Origin: SHVO01 sp041906145
Lineage (GTDB): Bacteria; Pseudomonadota; Alphaproteobacteria; Rhodospirillales; Rhodospirillaceae
NCBI GenBank assembly: GCA_041906145.1
Contig: JAYRJU010000002.1
Coordinates: 372,001 to 436,000 of the forward strand
Reading direction: 5' to 3'
Length of the DNA stretch: 64,000 bases
This document shows positions 51,018 through 60,314 of this stretch, piece by piece. The stretch's first letter is position 1. The number at the start of each line of letters is the position of its first letter. The notes under the pieces were generated by a model, which saw nothing but the letters and a program-made list of their open reading frames with translations, did no database searches and was not told the origin of the DNA. A program made the position numbers and the translations under genes.

Positions 51018-52628
51018 TTAAAAGGCCTTGCTGAGGCTTAGGATCAGCGCGTTTTCGCGGTAGCGCACGAGGGTGGTGCTGCGCTGCATGTGGGCGTAGC
51101 GCAGCGATGTGCGCACCGTGCGGGTCACTTCATAATCAAGACGCGCCCCAAGCGAGGTTGTATTGGAATCGCGCAAAGAGATGGAAAGGCCGGGATCGGC
51201 GGTCGTTTTCGAATATCCGACTGACAAGCTGCCTTGTAACCGCGGGGTGATATCGCGGCCGAGCGTCCCGCTCGCCCCCCAACTCTTGCCGCCAAGACCA
51301 TTGGCGTCGCGGCGCTCATAGTCGCCGTTGATGCTGTAGAAGTTCCGCTGGAAGCGGCCATACATCCCGGCGCGCACCTGGTCGCGCTTGAACGCCTGAT
51401 TGGTCAGGTCGAAGCGGATCGCGTTGGGGTCCGGCGGAAGGCCGGTGATGGGATCAATCAGGTTACCCAACTCGTCGCGGCCGAGGTTGCCGAGGCGATC
51501 AAGCAGAAGACGCTGGTCGCTCTGCACGTCGCGGCGATAAGACGCGGAGAGAACCATCGCCGGGCTCAACTGATATTGCACCTGCGCTTCGCCGTTGAAG
51601 TCGCGGTAACGATAGCCGGCCTCGGCGCGGACCAACGTGCGGCGTGACGGCCGCCAAATGGCGCCTACCAACCCGTAGGCGCCATCGGGTTGAACCGCGA
51701 GTGTGGGTTCCTCGATCCAGTCGTAACCACCGCGCGCGAGCACGGACCAGGGGCCGGACAAGCGGTATTCGGCGCGCGCTTCGCCGCTGGCGCGCCGCGG
51801 TTGTGCGCCGACGAAGTTGTCGACATGGGACTTTTCATAATAGCCGCTCGCGGACCACAGCAGCCGGGCGCCGGCCGATTCCTCGGTTCCAATGCGTGCC
51901 CGGCCGATATGGCGTGTCGTGTCCCCAGCGCGGATATTCGCTGCTCCCACAGGAGGATCAAGGAAATTGACCGCCGAGAAGTCATATGAGGCTTCGCCGT
52001 CTATGCCGCCTCCAAAGCGCCCATGCAAGGTGGGCGTCACGCCATAATTCAGGACCTGGGTTTGATTCCGGTCGAGGTTTCGGCGAATGGCCGGGACGCG
52101 CTCTTCATTGCTGATTTGCTGCACATCGGTGGCGAGGCGGGCGTCGACCGTCAGTGTGTCCTCGATGATGTTCGCGAAGCCGTCGAGCAATGCGCTCGGG
52201 CGCGCGCCGTTGAGGCGCGTGTTTTTGGTATAGTAGTCGTAGGTCACGTCGACATCCGCATTGAGGATGCTCCTCGCCGTCGCGCGGCGCGCCGTAAAGC
52301 TTGCGCTGGGGGAAATAATGAAATCGCTGAGCCGGTTGGTATCGGTGAGATAGACGTTGTCGGTGTATGTAAAATCCGCCGCGCCCGTGGCGAAAAACGA
52401 CCAACCGCCGCGGACGAACGTGGGTTCATCCGCGCCAGGCACACGCGCGCCTGGATAGGTCTTCTCTCCCGTCGCGATCGGCGGCGGAGGCGGAGGCTCG
52501 AGGGGCGCTTCAGCGGCTACTGCGGTATGAAGACCCGACCATGCTACCGATCCGATGGCGAGATAGGACCAGATCCACCGGCGGCCGACCAGATGTGGAA
52601 AGCGGAAGTCGCCTATGATCCCACCCAC
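51018..52628 (-). CDS. XrtA-system outer-membrane beta-barrel protein
   Basis: 536 aa. A signal-like N-terminus (IWSYLAIGSVAWSGLHTAVA) and a proline-rich linker (LEPPPPPPIATG) precede a barrel of alternating strands, such as FFATGAADFTYTDNVYL and VMVLSASYRR-type segments, ending in the aromatic strand ENALILSLSKAF. It matches the PEP-CTERM system barrel family placed between the tyrosine kinase and the ATPase. It may form the outer-membrane secretion channel. The start overlaps the kinase gene by 16 bp. Confidence 0.92.
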   Translation of the reverse strand: MGGIIGDFRFPHLVGRRWIWSYLAIGSVAWSGLHTAVAAEAPLEPPPPPPIATGEKTYPGARVPGADEPTFVRGGWSFFATGAADFTYTDNVYLTDTNRLSDFIISPSASFTARRATARSILNADVDVTYDYYTKNTRLNGARPSALLDGFANIIEDTLTVDARLATDVQQISNEERVPAIRRNLDRNQTQVLNYGVTPTLHGRFGGGIDGEASYDFSAVNFLDPPVGAANIRAGDTTRHIGRARIGTEESAGARLLWSASGYYEKSHVDNFVGAQPRRASGEARAEYRLSGPWSVLARGGYDWIEEPTLAVQPDGAYGLVGAIWRPSRRTLVRAEAGYRYRDFNGEAQVQYQLSPAMVLSASYRRDVQSDQRLLLDRLGNLGRDELGNLIDPITGLPPDPNAIRFDLTNQAFKRDQVRAGMYGRFQRNFYSINGDYERRDANGLGGKSWGASGTLGRDITPRLQGSLSVGYSKTTADPGLSISLRDSNTTSLGARLDYEVTRTVRTSLRYAHMQRSTTLVRYRENALILSLSKAF

Positions 52629-53617
52629 TGTTCCCCGCCTTCTTGGTCGTAGCTATAGCGGCCAAAGCGTTCCGTGCCGGCCGACATCGTGACGCGGTTC
52701 AGGACAAAGCTGACGTTTGGACATGCATCGACAAGGCCGACTGCCTGAGCAAGCGCCTGGCGGCTGGTTTCGTTGGCTTGCACCACCATAATCACCTGGC
52801 CGACATGCGAGGCCAGCACACCAGCCTCGCTCGAAGCCAAGGCGGGCGGCGCATCGAAGATGATGAAGCGGTTGGAATAACGCGTGGCGATGTCGGTCAT
52901 CGTGCGCGCCATGCTCTGACTGGCAAAAACTTCAGTCGGCGCGTCGACAACCTGGCCCGCTGGCACCACCGACAGATTGGGTACATCGGTGCGTACGATA
53001 ACGTCACCAAGCGACATGGACGGATTCATCAAGACATCGATAAGGCCCTTGCGTCCGGCCGCGCCCAGGAGGCGGCTCAGACCCATGCGGCGCGCGTCGC
53101 CATCGATGAGCAGGACGCTCAAGTCGCGCTCGGATGCGATGCTGAGCGCGAGATTGACGGCCGTGAAGGTTTTTCCATCACCCGGGGCGGGGCTGGTCAC
53201 CATGACAATATGAGAAACACCGTTACGCTGCGTGCGGTTGTCGCGGCCGAAGGCGGTGCGAAGAAGCGGACGCTTGATCAGGCGGAACTCTTCCGCCGTC
53301 AATGAACGCTGGTTCTCGGGCGTGAGGAACCCCTCGCGCTCGAGATGCAGCCAGTTGAACTCAAGCGGAGTAGGCACTGCCTTCGGCGCCGGTGACTCGG
53401 TGTCCTGTGGGGGGGCAGTCGTTGTCGCTTGCACGATGACGGGTTCGGCCAACGGCGCCGAGCCTTCCGCGAACATCTCTGCGGTGGCCGCTTCTGCCGC
53501 GCGTTCGGGAGCCTGCGGTGGAGCCGGCGGCATAGTGTCCGGTTCGCGTCTCGCATTGAGGTCGATGTGTTCGGCCGCCCGGCCAACCAGATCGATGAGT
53601 CCGCCTCTATTCATCAT
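52613..53617 (-). CDS. XrtA-associated tyrosine autokinase
   Basis: 334 aa, BY-kinase type without its own membrane segment. Walker A is SPAPGDGKT (142-150), Walker A' is VLLIDGDARRMGLSRLL, and Walker B is RFIIFDAPPALASSEAG. The N-terminal 85 residues are proline/alanine-rich. The C-terminus has only RYSYDQEGGEQWVGS, two tyrosines, against the Tyr-rich cluster of classical kinases. It should work with the chain-length protein encoded just upstream (4 bp overlap) to cycle polysaccharide polymerisation. Confidence 0.92.
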   Translation of the reverse strand: MMNRGGLIDLVGRAAEHIDLNARREPDTMPPAPPQAPERAAEAATAEMFAEGSAPLAEPVIVQATTTAPPQDTESPAPKAVPTPLEFNWLHLEREGFLTPENQRSLTAEEFRLIKRPLLRTAFGRDNRTQRNGVSHIVMVTSPAPGDGKTFTAVNLALSIASERDLSVLLIDGDARRMGLSRLLGAAGRKGLIDVLMNPSMSLGDVIVRTDVPNLSVVPAGQVVDAPTEVFASQSMARTMTDIATRYSNRFIIFDAPPALASSEAGVLASHVGQVIMVVQANETSRQALAQAVGLVDACPNVSFVLNRVTMSAGTERFGRYSYDQEGGEQWVGS

Positions 53618-55206
53618 GACGCCATCCGATTCATAAAGCTCTGCGAGATCGCGGAGAAATTGGGGCCGATCAACACGACGACCAAGAACACGGTTGCAAG
53701 CGCGCCGGCCGCAACGAAGAATTTCCGCAATTGTTCGTGATCGAGTTCACGCCGCCGGGGCGTCGCGATCGCCGAGACACAACCCAGCACGGGAATTTCA
53801 GCCACGGCGTAAAGATCGTCGGGCGCTGAGATGCGGTCCTCGACCTGCATCAGCAGGAAGACGAAGCCCGCGCCGGCGACAAGCCCGAGAACTAAGACGA
53901 GTGAGTTGAACAAAGCGCGGTTCGGCCCGGCGGCGGTGGCCGGCAATTCAGGTGCCGCGACGACGCGGAACTGCACGGGCTCGGTGGTAGAGTCCGCAGC
54001 TTCGGCAATACGAGCGGATTCACGGCGTTGCAACAGACCTTCATAACTCGTTTTCAAGACCTGATAATCGCGGTTCAGGTTCGTGAACTCGGCTTCAATC
54101 CGCGGCGCGTCGGCGGCGCGTTTTTCCATGTCGGTCACGATGGACTTGGCCTCTTCGAGTTTGCGACCCACGCTGCCCAGATTTGCTTCGGCATCCGATA
54201 AACGTAAGGACAGCTGATCGTGTACGGTGTTGGGAATCTGCGCACGGGCGAAGGTGGAGGCGTCCTCACCGCCGCTCCTGGCCCTCTTCTGCTGTTCGAT
54301 CAGGTTCTCGAGCTGTTGCTGCGTTTGCACCACGTCGGGGTGCTTCTCCGTATACTGTAGGCGCAACTCCGACAGTTTGTTCTGAAGGGCCAGAATGCGC
54401 TGCTGCGAAGTGCCGGCCACCGTATTGGAGCCGCCCACCATCTGCGGAAGGGCGTCGTAGGAAAGGAAGCGCGGCGTTGTGGCCAGCTGGGCGCGGAGCT
54501 GATCGCGCTGAGCCGTGGCGTCGCCATAGTCGGCTTCGAGCTTTTTGACGTTATCGCGCGCACTCTCGAGGCGCACCGCGAAGCTCTCCGCGTTCGAAGA
54601 TAGGAAGTTCATATTGCTGACCTTGAAATCGGCGAGACGAAGCTCCGCCGCTTTCAATTGGCTTTCGTATTCGGCGATCTGGCCTTCGATGAAAGACTTC
54701 GCGGTCTGAATGTCCTCGCGTTTGTCGCCGACACTGCTTTCCACAAAGATGGTCAGAAGAGACTGGACGACATCGCGGGCTTTCTGCGGGGAATTGTCGG
54801 TGAATTCCACTTGGAAAAGGTTCGCGCCCTGGCTCTTGATGGTGATGCGCTCTTCGAGGCTTTGCACGAGGCCTTGAAGCTCAGCGTCGTTTTCCGTCGT
54901 TTTGTCCAGGTCCGTCATCTGGGCAACCTTCAAGAGATTCGGGCGGCTTGTGAGGGTGCGCTGCATAAGCTGCACTTGCTCTTCACGGCCCTTGTCGTCG
55001 GCGTTGACCGAGATGCCTTTTAAGAGCGGGTTCAATAGCGACTGGGTATCCACATAAAAACGCGCCTGGGACACATACCGGTTCGGCATCATTGCGACTA
55101 CAAACCAGCCCACCAGGCACACCGCCCAGGTGAACGCGAGGGCGGTCCAACGCCGCCGCCACAATTGGTCGAGAAAGATCAGTACTTGGCGCTTCAAGTC
55201 AGTCAT
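53614..55206 (-). CDS. XrtA-system polysaccharide chain-length determinant
   Basis: 530 aa, Wzz/PCP type. The first membrane helix is near 18-38 (ALAFTWAVCLVGWFVVAMMP) and leads into RYVSQARFYVDTQSLLNPLL. A long coiled coil spans about 165-390. A second helix (LVLGLVAGAGFVFLLM) is near 445, and a third (FFVAAGALATVFLVVVLIGP) near 500. It sets chain length by interaction with the tyrosine kinase. It is second in the leftward operon. Confidence 0.94.
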   Translation of the reverse strand: MTDLKRQVLIFLDQLWRRRWTALAFTWAVCLVGWFVVAMMPNRYVSQARFYVDTQSLLNPLLKGISVNADDKGREEQVQLMQRTLTSRPNLLKVAQMTDLDKTTENDAELQGLVQSLEERITIKSQGANLFQVEFTDNSPQKARDVVQSLLTIFVESSVGDKREDIQTAKSFIEGQIAEYESQLKAAELRLADFKVSNMNFLSSNAESFAVRLESARDNVKKLEADYGDATAQRDQLRAQLATTPRFLSYDALPQMVGGSNTVAGTSQQRILALQNKLSELRLQYTEKHPDVVQTQQQLENLIEQQKRARSGGEDASTFARAQIPNTVHDQLSLRLSDAEANLGSVGRKLEEAKSIVTDMEKRAADAPRIEAEFTNLNRDYQVLKTSYEGLLQRRESARIAEAADSTTEPVQFRVVAAPELPATAAGPNRALFNSLVLVLGLVAGAGFVFLLMQVEDRISAPDDLYAVAEIPVLGCVSAIATPRRRELDHEQLRKFFVAAGALATVFLVVVLIGPNFSAISQSFMNRMAS

Positions 55207-55287
55207 GGATAGCCCTCAACATTCCAAACGCGGGCGTGGGGGCCGCGCATCCGCGCGGCCTTAGTGCTTCGCCCCGGCTCGCCAATC

Positions 55288-55944
55288 TTAGAAATAGCTC
55301 TGCGGAATAATGATCACGTCGCCGGGCAGCACCGGGGCGTTGGCGGCGACGTCGCCTTCCTTCAAGAGATCGTTGAGCCGCAAGCGATAGTTGGCCCGGT
55401 TGCCGCCGGACCCGTTGCGTACGAGCACAGCGCGGTTGCCGCTGGCGAATTCGGTGAGACCGCCGACTTGGATCATGACATCAAGCACCGTCATGTTGCG
55501 GCGGAACGGAATGGCCTGCGGTTTCGCGGCTTCGCCGACGACGCGGATCTGGCGATCGAATGGGCCTACGAAATTCGTAACAATCACCGACACCTTCGGA
55601 TCCTGGATGTATTCCTTCAGCTGACCCGTGATGGCGCCGGCGAGTTGCGTCGGGGTTTGTCCGGCCGCTTGCAAGTCATCAATGAGCGGAACTGAAATGC
55701 GGCCGTCGGGACGCACGATGGCCTGCGTGGAAAGCTCCGGCTGGCGCCAAACGAAGATGTTCAGCTGATCCGTGGGGCCAATGACATAAGCGCTGTCGCT
55801 TTCGCTGGCAGCAACGGAGGCCGGCAGCGTGGCGGGGGCGTCGGGCGCATTCACGGTGCTACAACCAAATAGCGTTCCGAGCGTTATCACGCCGACGACA
55901 CAAGTCGCCATTGCCCGCAGCACAGGACAACGGATCAGGTGCAT
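55288..55944 (-). CDS. XrtA-system polysaccharide export lipoprotein (Wza-like)
   Basis: 218 aa. Lipobox LFGC-S near residue 28 gives an outer-membrane lipoprotein. The export domain has DSAYVIGPTDQLNIFVWRQP and ISVPLIDDLQAAGQTPTQLA; the SLBB part has QIRVVGEAAKPQAIPFRRNM and LDVMIQVGGLTEFA. The protein ends DVIIIPQSYF. It is shorter than Wza (about 380 aa) and probably partners with the separate beta-barrel. It is first gene of the leftward operon with its promoter in 55945-56133. Confidence 0.94.
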   Translation of the reverse strand: MHLIRCPVLRAMATCVVGVITLGTLFGCSTVNAPDAPATLPASVAASESDSAYVIGPTDQLNIFVWRQPELSTQAIVRPDGRISVPLIDDLQAAGQTPTQLAGAITGQLKEYIQDPKVSVIVTNFVGPFDRQIRVVGEAAKPQAIPFRRNMTVLDVMIQVGGLTEFASGNRAVLVRNGSGGNRANYRLRLNDLLKEGDVAANAPVLPGDVIIIPQSYF

Positions 55945-56133
55945 GGTGGGTCTCCGTTAACGATAGAAAAAAGGGGTGTTGGGATGTCGCAGGTGTTTGA
56001 CGCTCACAACAACGCCATGAGTTGCGATTTGTTGCAGTCTTACCCGCCGTCCGATATTGGCCTCCCGGCAGCACTCAATGGGCGAATTCCCGGACCAATT
56101 TCCGCGCCGAAGCCGCAGGACCTGTGATCCCCG

Positions 56134-57273
56134 ATGAACTTTCTCGTAGCTTGCAACGCCGTTGTGACGGTGGCGACGGAGCCGCTTCCCGCGCTTAACG
56201 CACTTGAATCTTGCTGGCGCGGTCTGGAAAGCCGCGCCGACGGTTCATTCTTTACGTCCTGGGCGTGGATCGGCGCGTGGCTGGGAACCTTCGGCGGCCA
56301 GCAGAGCGCACGCGCCCACCTTTTGGTCGCGCGTGCTGGCACAACGATTGTTGGGCTCGCCGTGATTGGGAAACGGTCCGCGGGCGGCTTTCCGGTCACA
56401 GGTATCGCCGCCGCGCTCAATCAGAGCGGCGACCCTGAGGATGATGCTCTCTTCATCGAGTATAATGATTTTCTGGTCGACCGGCGCTTCGCGCAGCAGA
56501 CCCGTGCCGCCATGCTGGGCTTCATTGCCGATACGGGAAAGGATTGGCGCAAGTTCCATCTGAGCGGCGTAATGCCAGATCTGCGCCAGGCCGTCGCGGA
56601 GTCCGGAGTATCTCATAGGATCATTAGAGATCGCGTCTGCCCGTGGATCGACCTCACCAAAGTGCCGCCCGGGCGCTCGGGGTATTTCGCGGTTCTGTCG
56701 CGTAATACGCGCCAGCAGATTCAGCAAAGCCTGCGGCTCTATGAAACTGAAGGACACGTCCAGCTAACGTTGGCCGGCACGGAGGCGGAAGCGTCCTTGA
56801 TGCTGAACGAGATGTGCGGCCTTCATCGGAAAGCTTGGCGTGAGCGGCGCGGTCATGAGGGCGCTTTCGGTTCGCCTCGTTTCAACAGGTTCGTCCAGCA
56901 CCTTGCGTCGAAGGGCGTTGGATGCGGCTCAGTTCAACTCATGCGAGCAAGCGCCGGGCCGACCCCGATCGGCTATCTCCTGAACTTCGTCCACAGGGGC
57001 CACGTTTATGCCTACCAAAGCGGCTTCTCCTATCGCGGCGATAACCGCTTTCGCCCCGGCCTGGTAACTCATGCGTTGGCGGTTGTGCACGCGCGGGAAC
57101 AAGGCTGCCGTGGTTACCATTTCATGGCGGGGGAGGGACGCTACAAAGCCTCCCTGGCCAACACCGAAGAACATTTATTCTGGATGACGCTGCGTCACGA
57201 TGACCTGATTTCACGCGCCGAAGAGGCGGCCCGTGCTCTGAAGGACCGCCTGCGCGCGCTCATTCGCAGATAG
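56134..57273 (+). CDS. CelD/BcsL-family acetyltransferase (GNAT)
   Basis: 379 aa. FFTSWAWIGAWLGTFGG near the N-terminus, CPWIDLTKVPPGRSGYFAVL and LSRNTRQQIQQSLRLYETEG in the middle, and a C-terminal acetyltransferase half with GYLLNFVHRGHVYAYQSGFS and GYHFMAGEGRYKASLAN. This is the CelD/BcsL type found in cellulose and EPS loci. It probably acylates a polysaccharide precursor. It is divergent from the export lipoprotein gene and begins the rightward run with the next glycosyltransferase (21-27 bp gap). Confidence 0.88.
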   Translation: MNFLVACNAVVTVATEPLPALNALESCWRGLESRADGSFFTSWAWIGAWLGTFGGQQSARAHLLVARAGTTIVGLAVIGKRSAGGFPVTGIAAALNQSGDPEDDALFIEYNDFLVDRRFAQQTRAAMLGFIADTGKDWRKFHLSGVMPDLRQAVAESGVSHRIIRDRVCPWIDLTKVPPGRSGYFAVLSRNTRQQIQQSLRLYETEGHVQLTLAGTEAEASLMLNEMCGLHRKAWRERRGHEGAFGSPRFNRFVQHLASKGVGCGSVQLMRASAGPTPIGYLLNFVHRGHVYAYQSGFSYRGDNRFRPGLVTHALAVVHAREQGCRGYHFMAGEGRYKASLANTEEHLFWMTLRHDDLISRAEEAARALKDRLRALIRR

Positions 57274-57300
57274 CCAGCCAGACCTCGATACGGAATGCGC

Positions 57301-58515
57301 ATGAAAATCCTTTATCACCACCGCACGCTGGCGAAAGACGGCCAGAACGTTCACATCGAGGAACTCATCGGCGCCTTCCGGCGTGCAGGGCACCAGGTGC
57401 ACATCGTCGGGCCGGCCGCGCATCAGAAAGCCGCTTTCGGCTCGGACAACGGCTTTGCCAGCTGGATCCGCAGCAAACTGCCGGCCGCTGTCGGTGAATT
57501 GCTGGAACTCGGCTATTCCGCGCTCGCGTTTTACCGCCTGCTGAAAGCTTACCGGTCTTTTAAACCCGATGTCGTTTATGAGCGCTACAATCTGTTCCTG
57601 CTGTCGGGCGCTTGGCTCGGCTGGATGACGGGGCTGCCGCTTTTCTTGGAAGTGAATGCGCCGCTGGCGGAAGAGCGCAGGCTGAACAGCGGGCTGTCCT
57701 TGCGTGCTCTCGCCGGGTGGTGCGAACGTGTGGTCTGGCGAGCGGCAGATATGGTGTTACCGGTCACGAACGTTCTGGCCAATTACGTGATCGAGGCGGG
57801 TGTCGACCCTCGCCGGATTGAAGTACTTCCCAACGGCATCGACCTGAAACACTTCGCGGCGGACACGTCGAGCGCGCGGGTGCGCGGCGTCTATGGTCTT
57901 GCAGGTAAAGTCGTGATCGGCTTCACCGGCTTCCTGCGGGAGTGGCATGGCCTTCCGGCGATTGTTGAAGTCGTGAAGGAATTGAAGGCGCAAGGCTACG
58001 CGCTCCATTTCCTGGTCGTCGGTGACGGCCCCGGTCGCCCCGCGCTCGAACGGGCGGCGAAAGGCGCCGGCATTGAAGATTGCATTACGATCACCGGCGT
58101 CGTGGATCGTCACGACATCCCGGCGCACGTTGCGGCCTTCGACATCGCTGTGCAACCCAAAGCAACGGAATACGCGTCGCCGCTTAAGCTTTTTGAATAT
58201 ATGGCGTTGGGCCGCGCCATCATCGCGCCCGACCAACCGAACTTGCGCGAGATTTTGACTCACGGCGAAAATGCGCTCTTGTTTGCGCCGGACGATACCG
58301 CGTCCCTGTCGCAAGCCTTGTCGCGCCTAATCCTCGACACCGCTCTGCGCGAACGCGTTGGCGCGGCGGCGGCGCAGGCGGTGCTCGATCTCGATCTCAC
58401 TTGGGATGGAAACGCCCGGAAAATCGCCGCGGCGATGGAAGCCTTGACGTCCCAGCGTGCCCGCAAGCCTGCGGTTTCCGCTGGCGTGATGGACGATCCG
58501 CCCCGGCCCGCCTAG
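57301..58515 (+). CDS. GT4-family glycosyltransferase
   Basis: 404 aa. ATG 57301 gives the usual MKILYHHRTLAKDGQNVHIE opening of EPS glycosyltransferases; an ATG two codons earlier is also possible. Domains: N-terminal acceptor domain to about 190, C-terminal donor domain with VVIGFTGFLREWHGLPAIVE, LVVGDGPGRPALERAA and the donor motif YASPLKLFEYMALGRAIIAP. It should add a sugar of the repeat unit. It follows the CelD-like gene on the same strand. Confidence 0.9.
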   Translation: MKILYHHRTLAKDGQNVHIEELIGAFRRAGHQVHIVGPAAHQKAAFGSDNGFASWIRSKLPAAVGELLELGYSALAFYRLLKAYRSFKPDVVYERYNLFLLSGAWLGWMTGLPLFLEVNAPLAEERRLNSGLSLRALAGWCERVVWRAADMVLPVTNVLANYVIEAGVDPRRIEVLPNGIDLKHFAADTSSARVRGVYGLAGKVVIGFTGFLREWHGLPAIVEVVKELKAQGYALHFLVVGDGPGRPALERAAKGAGIEDCITITGVVDRHDIPAHVAAFDIAVQPKATEYASPLKLFEYMALGRAIIAPDQPNLREILTHGENALLFAPDDTASLSQALSRLILDTALRERVGAAAAQAVLDLDLTWDGNARKIAAAMEALTSQRARKPAVSAGVMDDPPRPA

Positions 58516-58584
58516 CCGACCTGCGCCCCATTCCCCTATATATAAAGAGAGCGCCGCGCCGCTGGGGCGAGGCGAGGGGCGGCT

Positions 58585-59331
58585 ATGTATAATATTATCA
58601 AAGAGTTCGTCTTGCCCCCGGGCAATCTTTGGCTCCTGCTCCTGGCGGGGTTCGTCCTTCTTTGTTTGCGCAAACGCACTGCGGGGCTTGTGGTCGTCGG
58701 CGCCGGCCTGGCCGCCTTTTATCTTCTCGCGACCCCCGTCGTAGCCGGACGCCTGAATGCGCTGGTGCAGACGGTGCCGGTCTTGTCCGACGCCGCCGCG
58801 CGCGATGCATCGGCGCAGGCGATTGTCGTGCTGTCCGCTGGTTTGCATCTCAACAGCGCCGAGTACGGCGGCACTACCGTCGACGAGACGACGCTCGAGA
58901 GACTTCGCTACGGCGCGCGCTTGCATCGTCTCACCGGTGCTCCGATCCTGGTCTCTGGCGGTCAGCCGCCGGGCGCAACCGTGACTCTCGCTGGCGCGAT
59001 GAAAGAGTCTCTCGAAAAGGATTTCGGAATCTCAGACGTTCTCACAGAGGACCGTTCTCTGGACACACATGAAAACGCCGTCTTCAGTGCCGATATTTTA
59101 TCCCGAAGCGGCGTTCATAAAATCTTGCTGGTGACACACGCCAGCCACATGCCGCGGGCGGCCCAAGCCTTTTCAAGCGTCGGGCTTGAGGTCGTGCCTG
59201 CGCCGACGATCTTCGCGCGCGTATCGGCAGATTCGCCCACAAGCTTCATTCCGCGGCTCAGTGGCCTGCGCGACAGTCACTACGCGTTCTATGAAGGGAC
59301 CGGCCGTCTCTGGTATTGGTTGCGTCACTAG
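58585..59331 (+). CDS. YdcF/SanA-like DUF218 membrane protein
   Basis: 248 aa. Two N-terminal hydrophobic segments (LLLLAGFVLLCL and GLVVVGAGLAAFYLLA) precede a DUF218 domain: AIVVLSAGLHLNSAEYGGTT, APILVSGGQPPG, TEDRSLDTHENAVF and ILLVTHASHMPRAA. ElyC and SanA relatives influence envelope polymer assembly and undecaprenyl-phosphate use. A role in the lipid carrier economy of the EPS locus is plausible. It is 69 bp after the glycosyltransferase gene. Confidence 0.9.
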   Translation: MYNIIKEFVLPPGNLWLLLLAGFVLLCLRKRTAGLVVVGAGLAAFYLLATPVVAGRLNALVQTVPVLSDAAARDASAQAIVVLSAGLHLNSAEYGGTTVDETTLERLRYGARLHRLTGAPILVSGGQPPGATVTLAGAMKESLEKDFGISDVLTEDRSLDTHENAVFSADILSRSGVHKILLVTHASHMPRAAQAFSSVGLEVVPAPTIFARVSADSPTSFIPRLSGLRDSHYAFYEGTGRLWYWLRH

Positions 59332-59332
59332 C

Positions 59333-59929
59333 CTAGTGAACGGTCTCTGACGGAGGACAGTCGCGCCAGCCCGATGTCACAGCGGTGCTGTCGAACATCA
59401 ATGCCGTAATAAAGCCCTCGTTGGTTTGATGTACGCGGCACGCGGCGCCGAGAAGCTGCGCGCGGCGCCTCACAAGCGACAATCGCCTCACGGTGGCGGC
59501 CTGGCGCAAACTGGCGATATGCCGCTCGGTCACCGCAAGAATCCATACACCGTGCTGCCGTCGCAGCGTCACCGTCAACGACGCTCCGTTCGCGTGGCAT
59601 ACGCCGTTTTGTGAAATATCGGCCAAAAGCGTTTCAATGACCTGGCAAACGACCTGCAATGCGCCTCGATGCATCACACCGCTATCGACGTCGAAGAGGC
59701 ACTGGATCTTTCGCGGATGCAAGTATTTCTCATCGCACTGCTTGCAGAACTTGAACATTTCGGCGCACACGTCGGTGGTGTCCCGTGAGAGGGTGCTGTG
59801 CGTGACCGCGGTGACGGCAGCGTTCGTAATGTGCGGATCTTGCACGCGCGCGGGAAGACGCGTGAAGTGAGTAGTCAGGGCGGAGGGTAGGTTTCTTCCA
59901 TGCCTCATACTTGGGTCTTTCGCGCGCAT
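59333..59929 (-). CDS. Degenerate histidine-kinase ATPase-like protein
   Basis: 198 aa (ATG 59908 is a shorter start). No known domain is certain. Residues 80-180 have the pattern of the HWE/HisKA_2 ATPase domain: LFDVDSGVMHRGALQVVCQV, IETLLADISQNGVC, ASLTVTLRRQHGVWILAV and LVRRRAQLLGAACRVHQTNE. The N-box asparagine (usually ELVTNA) is replaced by ETLLAD, and no phospho-acceptor domain or glycine-rich lid is seen, so it may bind without turnover. It is tail-to-tail with the DUF218 gene, stops one base apart. Confidence 0.5.
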   Translation of the reverse strand: MRAKDPSMRHGRNLPSALTTHFTRLPARVQDPHITNAAVTAVTHSTLSRDTTDVCAEMFKFCKQCDEKYLHPRKIQCLFDVDSGVMHRGALQVVCQVIETLLADISQNGVCHANGASLTVTLRRQHGVWILAVTERHIASLRQAATVRRLSLVRRRAQLLGAACRVHQTNEGFITALMFDSTAVTSGWRDCPPSETVH

Positions 59930-60314
59930 GTCAGGTTCGGCGCGCGACCGTTAGGAAACGGCGGCGCGCGCACAATCAATGTCTCGAGGACCTGATCAGC
60001 AAGATGCATGCCATTGCGAAAATGCTGATAATTCAGCGGAAATAACGTCGAAAATGCGCCGCGATGTAAAAACGTTTGACGGATTTTCAACGGCGACGCT
60101 GGCAACGTGGCGACGCCTTCAAGCGTACACCACGAATGGGCGACGACGCGGCTGCCGATGATTGCGCAGGCGATGCTTGTTTCGGAACAAAAAAACTACA
60201 CCATCCGTTGCCACCTTCGAACGCCTGCAATTTGCAGACATTCGTCATTACGTGATTACGAAAATTTTACGCACATATTTTTGAGGTAACATTTTGTTTG
60301 AAGGTACCTGTGTT
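59930..60314. other. 385-bp divergent regulatory region
   Basis: No gene seen. It separates the ATPase-like gene and the PraR-type regulator. AT-rich near the regulator, with ATTACG repeated 8 bp apart (60247-60252 and 60255-60260), one turn short of a helical repeat. It probably holds both promoters. Confidence 0.45.
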
